Positions 6,845-11,500 of a stretch of 11,500 nt of DNA are shown here, piece by piece. Each line of letters opens with the position of its first letter. The stretch's first letter is position 1. This stretch comes from Gammaproteobacteria bacterium (GTDB lineage: Bacteria > Pseudomonadota > Gammaproteobacteria > Pseudomonadales > DSM-25080). The DNA lies in NCBI GenBank assembly GCA_013372965.1, contig JABXIR010000047.1, positions 1 through 11,500 on the forward strand, read 5' to 3'. The notes below the pieces were generated by a model that saw only the letters and a program-made list of their open reading frames with translations, was not told the origin of the DNA and did no database searches. Position numbers and translations under genes: made by a program.

Positions 6845-6872
6845 AAAAAGCCGCGTATTTACGCGGCTTTTT
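6845..6872. terminator. Bidirectional intrinsic terminator between secB and ntrC
   Basis: AAAAAGCCGCGT (6845-6856) and ACGCGGCTTTTT (6861-6872) form a perfect stem around an ATTT loop. The GC-rich core is flanked by A-tracts and T-tracts, so it can end transcription from either side. It starts 18 bases after the secB stop and lies 18 bases past the ntrC stop on the other strand. Confidence 0.93.
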
Positions 6873-6889
6873 AGTTTCTGAAGAAGAGC

Positions 6890-8311
6890 TCATTTAAGCT
6901 CAGCAAGCTTTCGCGTGAGCGTATTGCGTCCCCAGCCAATTAACTCGGCCGCCTGAGCCTTTTTCCCTCCAGTTGCGTCGAGTGCTTGGTCGAGCAAAGT
7001 TCGTTCGAAAGTGGACTGGAAGCGCTCCACTAAGTTGGTTTCGCCGGCCGCTATTGCGTCTTGGATGGCGGACGCCAGTTGCTGATCCCAAACCAAATCG
7101 ACACCGCCTGACGACGGTTGGACAATGGTCTTTTGAGATCCTTCGGCGGGCTCCTGTAGCTCCGGCGGTAGGTCAGATGGTTGAATCTCTCGTCCAGGAG
7201 CCATAACGGTAAGCCAACGACAGGTATTCTCTAATTGACGAACGTTGCCGTTCCACTCAAATGATTGAAGTTGGGCTTCTGCGGCGTTGTTAAGCACTTT
7301 GACTTCCGTATCGAGTTCCTTCGCGGCACGCGCAAGAAAGTAATTCGCCAGCGCGGGGATATCACTCGCTCGATCAGCGAGTCGGGGAATGTGAACACGG
7401 ATGACGTTCAAACGGTGGAATAAATCTTCGCGGAAGCGATTTTCTTTCACCAGCAGTTCAAGATCTTGATGGGTCGCAGCGATGATTCGAACGTCAACTT
7501 TGATTGGATTCACCCCACCAACGCGGTAGAACTCACCATCGGCCAGTACTCTAAGCAAGCGTGTCTGAGCTTCGGATGGCATATCTCCAATCTCATCTAA
7601 AAAGAGCGTGCCGCCATCGGCTTGTTCGAATCGACCTTTGCGCAACGACTGGGCACCTGTGAAGGCGCCTTTCTCATGGCCAAAGAGCTCTGACTCAATC
7701 AAGTCATGGGGTATCGCCGCCATGTTCAGAGCAATAAATGGTGCGTCACGACGTGGTGAGTGACGATGCAGTGCCTTTGCGACGAGTTCTTTACCCGTGC
7801 CGGATTCACCATTAATAAGCACGGTGATATTTGAGCGTGAGAGGCGACCAATGGCGCGAAATACTTCCTGCATTGCAGGGGCCTCACCAATGATCTCACT
7901 ATCGTTACTGGGGATACTAACCGCGAGCTTCTCTGCTTTCTCCTTTACGATATTGATCGCGCGTTGAATCATGGCGAGTGCCTCGTCAACGTCGAAGGGT
8001 TTCGGCAGATAATCGAAGGCGCCCAGTTCGTAAGAAGAGACTGCTGAATCTAGGTCAGAGTGGGCAGTCATGATGATGACGGGTAGTTCCGGATCGATGC
8101 TCGCGATTTGCTCAAGCAGCTCAAGTCCGTCCATGCCTGGCATACGGATATCGCTGACAATTACGGAAGGTTTGTCGTGCTCGAGTTGTTCTAGTAACGA
8201 CTCTGCCGACTCAAATACCTGAACGCTGATATCGGCGGCTTTAAGCGTTCTTTCTAAGACCCAACGGATCGAGCTGTCGTCGTCGACGACCCAAACGTTA
8301 TGTGTTGTCAT
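6890..8311 (-). CDS. ntrC: Nitrogen regulator NtrC (NR-I), sigma-54 activator
   Basis: Response regulator that, when phosphorylated by NtrB, oligomerises and uses ATP to open sigma-54 promoters of nitrogen genes. It has 473 residues. The receiver domain (1-120) has Asp10-Asp12, phosphoacceptor Asp54 (VSDIRMPGMDG), Thr82 and Lys104. The AAA+ domain (about 139-370) has Walker A GESGTGKE (168-175), the sigma-54 contact loop ELFGHEKGAFTGA (208-220) and Walker B GGTLFLDE (233-240). FREDLFHRLNVI (293-304) and the sensor II GNVRQLEN (355-362) follow. The C-terminal Fis-type helix-turn-helix is at about 438-473 (ATGGKKAQAAELIGWGRNTLTRKL). The start at 8311 overlaps the end of ntrB by 14 bases and has AGAGG upstream. 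It ends at a shared terminator with secB. Confidence 0.97.
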   Translation of the reverse strand: MTTHNVWVVDDDSSIRWVLERTLKAADISVQVFESAESLLEQLEHDKPSVIVSDIRMPGMDGLELLEQIASIDPELPVIIMTAHSDLDSAVSSYELGAFDYLPKPFDVDEALAMIQRAINIVKEKAEKLAVSIPSNDSEIIGEAPAMQEVFRAIGRLSRSNITVLINGESGTGKELVAKALHRHSPRRDAPFIALNMAAIPHDLIESELFGHEKGAFTGAQSLRKGRFEQADGGTLFLDEIGDMPSEAQTRLLRVLADGEFYRVGGVNPIKVDVRIIAATHQDLELLVKENRFREDLFHRLNVIRVHIPRLADRASDIPALANYFLARAAKELDTEVKVLNNAAEAQLQSFEWNGNVRQLENTCRWLTVMAPGREIQPSDLPPELQEPAEGSQKTIVQPSSGGVDLVWDQQLASAIQDAIAAGETNLVERFQSTFERTLLDQALDATGGKKAQAAELIGWGRNTLTRKLAELK

Positions 8312-9386
8312 GGTTGTCCTCTAGCGGCAAGTAGATCGCAAAGGTCGTGTTGCCCTCGACGCTTCGATACTCAAGTGTTCCCAAGTGTTGGTGAACTATG
8401 GATTGTGTAATTGAAAGACCGAGCCCAGAGCCAGAGGCGGATCCTGACACCATCGGGTAAAACAAGGTCTCTGCGAGTTTTTTAGGTACGCCCGGTCCAT
8501 TGTCGATCACTTCGATCGAAATCATCTGTTGGGCGTTTTGCTGTTCGATACGATGTCGCTTGACCACTCGAGTGCGAAGCGTGATCACACCGTTTTCAAT
8601 CCGGTTTTCACTAATGGCCTCTGCAGCGTTAGCGCACAGGTTCAATACCGCTTGAATAATCTGCTCCCGATCGATGTTGACTTCGGGAATACTTGGATCG
8701 TAATCGCGTCGAACCTCAAGCGTTTGATCATATTGCGTATTGATGAGCGCCTTCACATGCTCTAACACTTCGTGGATGTTGCACCGACGGAGTGTCGGCG
8801 GCTTGCGTGGTCCTAGCATACGGTCAACTAAGCGACGTAACCGATGAGCTTCGCTAATAATGATCTCGGTGAACTCACGCAGTGATTCCGCACCACTTTC
8901 GCGTTCTAGTAATTGCGCTGCTCCAATGATGCCACCCAGTGGGTTTTTGATTTCGTGGGCGATGCCTCGAGTAATCGAACGACTCGTTGAATGGGCCGCT
9001 TGCATAGCCTCTTCTTTGGTGATTTTTAACCAGCGATCAACACGTTCGACTTCGATGAGGAGTTCCGTAGATTGCCCGCCCGAGATGGGTGTAATCGAAT
9101 AATCGACCACGAGATTTTCAGATGAGCTTAAGATGCTCCACTCAGCTGCGCGCTGCGATATGACACGAAGCGATCTTCGGCTGTCTTCAACATGCTCAGA
9201 GAATGAGTCGTGGGTACTCACTAGGGTGCGAACGTCGTGCCCCTTGGCTTTTGACATGGCTAAACCAAGCAACATCTCTGCGGCAGGATTGAGATACTCG
9301 ACATAACACTGGCTGTTGACAAGGATAACGGCCACATTTAGGTGATCGAGTAGTTGTTTATGAAAGTTACTTGCTTGGGAAATCAC
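8298..9386 (-). CDS. ntrB: Nitrogen sensor histidine kinase NtrB (NR-II), GTG start
   Basis: Cytoplasmic kinase/phosphatase that phosphorylates NtrC under nitrogen limitation and is controlled by PII. It has 362 residues and no membrane segments. There is an N-terminal PAS domain (about 5-115; LLDHLNVAVILVNSQCYVEYLNPAAEMLLG) and an H-box RGIAHEIKNPLGG with phosphorylated His144. The catalytic domain shows the N-box LNLCANAAEA (248-257), G1 DNGPGVP (295-301), the F-box LFYPMVSG (308-315) and G2 GSGLGLSI (319-326). Translation is placed at GTG 9386: GAGG lies 8 bases before it and the resulting N-terminus matches the family; no ATG gives a full PAS domain. It overlaps ntrC by 14 bases. A sigma-54 promoter and an NtrC site lie directly upstream. 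Confidence 0.96.
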   Translation of the reverse strand: MISQASNFHKQLLDHLNVAVILVNSQCYVEYLNPAAEMLLGLAMSKAKGHDVRTLVSTHDSFSEHVEDSRRSLRVISQRAAEWSILSSSENLVVDYSITPISGGQSTELLIEVERVDRWLKITKEEAMQAAHSTSRSITRGIAHEIKNPLGGIIGAAQLLERESGAESLREFTEIIISEAHRLRRLVDRMLGPRKPPTLRRCNIHEVLEHVKALINTQYDQTLEVRRDYDPSIPEVNIDREQIIQAVLNLCANAAEAISENRIENGVITLRTRVVKRHRIEQQNAQQMISIEVIDNGPGVPKKLAETLFYPMVSGSASGSGLGLSITQSIVHQHLGTLEYRSVEGNTTFAIYLPLEDNHDNT

Positions 9387-9405
9387 GCCAGACGCCTCTA
9401 TAAAT

Positions 9406-9436
9406 TAGCACAGTTAATACTGCAAAAACCGTGCTA
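9406..9436. repeat. Inverted repeat across the ntrB promoter
   Basis: TAGCAC (9406-9411) and GTGCTA (9431-9436) are perfect complements 19 bases apart; the right arm is the -24 element itself and the left arm falls at the predicted start point. Inside it, CAGT (9411-9414) and ACTG (9419-9422) are also complementary. It may be an operator, or chance in a short region. Confidence 0.3.
9421..9436 (-). promoter_or_regulatory. Sigma-54 (-24/-12) promoter for ntrBC
   Basis: Minus-strand sequence TAGCACGGTTTTTGCA fits the RpoN consensus TGGCAC-N5-TTGCA at all but one of the defined bases: the -24 block is TAGCAC rather than TGGCAC, so its GG is AG. The -12 block TTGCA is exact and the spacing is correct. 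Counting 12 bases from the C at 9422 puts the start near 9410, giving a 24-base leader with a GAGG ribosome site before the ntrB GTG. The promoter sits downstream of the DUF4124 stop. Confidence 0.75.
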
Positions 9437-9490
9437 GTTTTATTAACCCCCCGACTTTACTGGGAGTTTACGTCTGTCACTATAAGCTTC

Positions 9491-9505
9491 GCACCAAAAT
9501 GGTGC
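9491..9505. promoter_or_regulatory. NtrC-binding dyad upstream of ntrB
   Basis: GCACCA-AAA-TGGTGC is a perfect inverted repeat with the half-sites and 3-base spacing of the enteric NtrC sites upstream of glnA. Its centre is about 88 bases upstream of the start predicted from the sigma-54 promoter, a usual enhancer distance. It lies 3 bases beyond the DUF4124 stop codon. The same bases could also form a small RNA hairpin at the end of that transcript, but no T-run follows. Confidence 0.85.
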
Positions 9506-9508
9506 AAA

Positions 9509-10093
9509 TTATTGTTGTTGTCGTGGTCGGATATTGTTGCCGATGCTGCCCGCTCCCATACCTCCGCCGGCTGGTGTAGCGCGCGTGCGAGCACTCGCTC
9601 GATGAACGTGAACCGTCACCGGAGCAGATTCAGCGATCGATTCACCGTCTTGATCGAAAGCTTCAACGTAAAGCACTAACTCACCTCGTATCAGGCCGGT
9701 TAATTCAAATGTTGGGCGGTTACCTTCGAGTTGAGGGGTACCGTTTGCGTATAATCTAAAGGTGGTTCCAGGCGGAGTCTCAGGCGAAAGCGTCGCGCTA
9801 ATCATCAGGCTCTCTTCGCCAGGCGTGACAGTTGAGTCATGGGCAGGCGTGTTTATGCTGAGAGAATAGGTGATCGCTTCATCAGTCGTTGTTGAATCAT
9901 TTTCTTGTGGCTGCGTGTTGTCAGTTGATACCGGGGCGCCTACGTCGTTGTATACGACAACATCGACTCGCTCGGCGCCTGGGCTTGGTGTGTCTGAATA
10001 CACCCAGTTGCCATTACTGTCTTTATGTCGATAGATATCGGCAGCGGCTGACGTTGAAGCGATAAATAGTAGGGCAACGATCAAGCGAGTCAT
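9509..10093 (-). CDS. Secreted DUF4124 protein with Ig-like segment
   Basis: A 194-residue exported protein of unknown function. A signal peptide is clear (MTRLIVALLFIASTSAAA, 1-18). The start of the mature protein, DIYRHKDSNGNWVYSDTPSPGAERV (19-43), is the typical DUF4124 sequence. A Thr/Gln/Asn/Asp-rich linker (about 52-74) leads to a beta-rich region (75-165) with SINTPAHDSTVTPGEESLMI and ELVLYVEAFDQDG, resembling an Ig-like or fibronectin-like fold (inferred from strand pattern). The tail (166-194) is basic and Gly/Gln-rich, ending RPRQQQ. The location between glnA and ntrB is common in gammaproteobacteria (recalled knowledge), but no link to nitrogen control is known to me. ATG 10093 has AGGA about 10 bases upstream. 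It follows the glnA terminator, so it probably has its own promoter. Confidence 0.88.
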   Translation of the reverse strand: MTRLIVALLFIASTSAAADIYRHKDSNGNWVYSDTPSPGAERVDVVVYNDVGAPVSTDNTQPQENDSTTTDEAITYSLSINTPAHDSTVTPGEESLMISATLSPETPPGTTFRLYANGTPQLEGNRPTFELTGLIRGELVLYVEAFDQDGESIAESAPVTVHVHRASARTRATPAGGGMGAGSIGNNIRPRQQQ

Positions 10094-10132
10094 GGCTCTT
10101 GTTTCCTATAGTCGAGAAGTACGGCTTTACGT

Positions 10133-10161
10133 ATTCTGAGTATAACTTGATATTGCGTCAA
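10133..10161 (-). promoter_or_regulatory. Possible sigma-70 promoter for the DUF4124 gene
   Basis: On the minus strand TTGACG (10161-10156) and CAGAAT (10138-10133) are 17 bases apart; five and four of six bases match consensus. The start would fall near 10126, about 33 bases before the ATG. A separate TATACT (10144-10139) has no partner -35 at proper spacing. A perfect 10-base palindrome GTTAGCTAAC (10165-10174) lies just upstream and could be an operator. Confidence 0.35.
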
Positions 10162-10215
10162 TGAGTTAGCTAACAGTTCTCACCAAGACCACTTAATCTT
10201 CGCTGTCTGTAAGCC

Positions 10216-10245
10216 AAAAAAAAACGGGGCAAATGCCCCGTTTTT
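10216..10245 (-). terminator. Intrinsic terminator of glnA
   Basis: Read on the minus strand, AAAAACGGGGC (10245-10235), loop ATTT (10234-10231) and GCCCCGTTTTT (10230-10220) form a strong stem, and the T-run extends to nine bases (10224-10216). It begins 17 bases after the glnA stop. It should separate glnA from the DUF4124 gene and ntrBC. The reverse direction has a shorter T-run and might also work. Confidence 0.93.
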
Positions 10246-10261
10246 CATACTTTGCGAGTGA

Positions 10262-11500
10262 TTAGCAAGAGTAGTACATGTCGAACTCAACTGGGTGAGT
10301 TGTCATGTTAAGACGAGTGACTTCTTCCATCTTAAGTTCGATGTATGCATCGATCATGTCGTCACTAAATACACCGCCCGCAGTCAAGAAAGCACGGTCT
10401 TCGTTAAGTGCGTTCAATGCTTCTTCCAAGCTAGCTGCTACGGTTGGGTAAGCTGCTGCTTCTTCTGGTGGAAGATCGTAAAGGTCTTTGTCTGCAGCAT
10501 CGCCAGGGTGGATCTTGTTTTTGATACCGTCAAGGCCAGCCATCAACATGGCAGAGAACATCAAGTATGGGTTTGCAGTTGGGTCACCGAAGCGAGCTTC
10601 AACGCGCTTGCCCTTAGGGCTAGAAACGTAAGGGATACGGATCGACGCAGAGCGGTTACGCGCAGAGTATGCAAGCATCACAGGTGCTTCAAAACCAGGG
10701 ACCAAACGCTTGTAAGAGTTGGTTGATGCGTTTGCAAACGCGTTGATCGCTTTAGCGTGCTTGATGATGCCGCCGATGTAGTAAAGCGCAGTTTCTGAAA
10801 GACCTGCGTACTCGTCACCTGCGAACTGGTTAACGCCGTCTTTTGAGAATGACTGGTGAAGGTGCATACCAGAACCGTTGTCACCTACAAGTGGCTTCGG
10901 CATGAAGGTAGCCGTCTTGCCGTAAGCGTGTGCAACGTTGTGTACACAGTACTTAAGGTTTTGAACTTCATCCGCTTTCTTAACGAGCGTGTTGAACTTC
11001 ACACCGATTTCACACTGACCAGCAGTGGCGACTTCGTGGTGGTGTACTTCAACTTCTTGGCCCATTGCAGTGAGTGCGTTACACATTGCTGCGCGAACTT
11101 CGTGAAGTGAATCAACTGGAGCAACTGGGAAGTAACCGCCTTTAACGCCTGGACGGTGACCCATGTTACCGCCTTCGTAGTTACGGCCTGAGTTCCAGCC
11201 GGCTTCTTCAGAGTCGATCTGATAGAAACAACCTGCCATTGAGTCATCCCAACGGACTGAGTCGAATACAAAAAACTCTGGCTCTGGACCGAAGTATGCG
11301 GTGTCACCTAGACCTGTTGAAGCAAGGTAAGCTTCTGCGCGCTTAGCAACAGAACGTGGGTCACGCTCGTAGCCTTGGCCAGTGCTTGGCTCAACAATGT
11401 CACAACGAACGATTAGAGTTGGCTCATCGGTGAATGGGTCCATAACAGACGCTTCGTCGTCAGGCATAAGGATCATGTCCGATTCGTTAATGCCTTTCCA
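10262..11500 (-). CDS. glnA: Glutamine synthetase type I (GlnA); N-terminus outside window
   Basis: Dodecameric ATP-dependent enzyme that joins ammonia to glutamate, the entry point of nitrogen assimilation. 412 residues are visible; the frame stays open to base 11500, beginning WKGINESDMILMPDD, so about 55 N-terminal residues lie beyond the window (an apparent Met at 11476 is internal). Active-site motifs include FGPEPEFFVFD, EVHHHEVATAGQCEIGVKF and KPLVGDNGSGMHLHQS. Also present are NRSASIRIPYV and VEARFGDPTANPYL. DKDLYDLPPEEAA contains the tyrosine that GlnE adenylylates in E. coli, so activity is probably controlled by that cycle. The chain ends PVEFDMYYSC, close to E. coli. The gene's promoter, expected to be NtrC/sigma-54 dependent, is not in the window. 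A strong terminator follows. Confidence 0.97.
   Translation of the reverse strand, partial: WKGINESDMILMPDDEASVMDPFTDEPTLIVRCDIVEPSTGQGYERDPRSVAKRAEAYLASTGLGDTAYFGPEPEFFVFDSVRWDDSMAGCFYQIDSEEAGWNSGRNYEGGNMGHRPGVKGGYFPVAPVDSLHEVRAAMCNALTAMGQEVEVHHHEVATAGQCEIGVKFNTLVKKADEVQNLKYCVHNVAHAYGKTATFMPKPLVGDNGSGMHLHQSFSKDGVNQFAGDEYAGLSETALYYIGGIIKHAKAINAFANASTNSYKRLVPGFEAPVMLAYSARNRSASIRIPYVSSPKGKRVEARFGDPTANPYLMFSAMLMAGLDGIKNKIHPGDAADKDLYDLPPEEAAAYPTVAASLEEALNALNEDRAFLTAGGVFSDDMIDAYIELKMEEVTRLNMTTHPVEFDMYYSC

Noticed and set aside
6565..6897. 110-residue + strand frame overlapping secB and the terminator
   Set aside because: Out of frame with secB and runs through an intrinsic terminator; no protein-like features.
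9491..9505. Intrinsic terminator for the DUF4124 gene
   Set aside because: The GCACCA/TGGTGC hairpin is only 6 bases and is not followed by a T-run on the minus strand; the NtrC-site reading explains it better.
10295..10726. 143-residue open frame on the + strand within glnA
   Set aside because: It is antisense to a strongly conserved glutamine synthetase, is cysteine-rich with no recognisable motif, and is explained by glnA codon bias.
1..11500. Mobile element, defence system, CRISPR array or tRNA
   Set aside because: No transposase, integrase, nuclease, direct-repeat array or tRNA-like fold is visible, and all but one or two genes are core housekeeping genes.

Overview
This is an ordinary stretch of core chromosome from a gammaproteobacterium, probably a marine, non-enteric one. 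The evidence for the group is the set of neighbourhoods it carries: monocistronic-looking hisB-hisH-hisA-hisF without hisI attached, envC-ctpA divergent from a yibN-like rhodanese gene and secB, and glnA followed by a DUF4124 gene and ntrB-ntrC. Base composition looks moderate and even throughout. I see no insertion sequence, phage gene, CRISPR array, tRNA or rRNA.

Layout. Positions 1-2542 (+) hold the end of a histidine biosynthesis operon: hisB (its beginning lies outside the window), hisH, hisA and hisF, with a 3-base gap and then two start/stop overlaps. Next is an unrecognised two-helix membrane protein (2660-3121, +). It converges with an envelope operon on the minus strand, envC then ctpA (5586 down to 3144), separated by one base. 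A divergent promoter region (5587-5725) leads to a rhodanese-like membrane protein (5726-6130, +) that lacks the catalytic cysteine, then a 196-base leader/intergenic region and secB (6327-6827, +). A bidirectional terminator (6845-6872) separates secB from the nitrogen-control block, which runs entirely on the minus strand: glnA (start outside the window, ends 10262), its terminator, a secreted DUF4124 protein (10093-9509), ntrB (9386-8298) and ntrC (8311-6890).

How the parts work together. HisH and HisF form imidazole glycerol phosphate synthase, HisA makes its substrate, and HisB acts on its product. EnvC (non-catalytic LytM factor) and CtpA (PDZ-serine protease) both act on cell-wall enzymes in the periplasm. 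NtrB and NtrC are the nitrogen-sensing kinase and sigma-54 activator, and GlnA is their classical target. The clearest regulatory signal is just upstream of ntrB: a perfect NtrC dyad (GCACCA-AAA-TGGTGC) about 88 bases before the start predicted from a -24/-12 sigma-54 promoter. So ntrBC appears to have its own autoregulated promoter separate from glnA.

I found no convincing new biological system. The points most worth a second look are the ntrBC promoter architecture, a secB leader that can fold in mutually exclusive ways, the absence of gpmI and grxC from an otherwise conserved neighbourhood, the cysteine-free rhodanese, and the small membrane protein after hisF.
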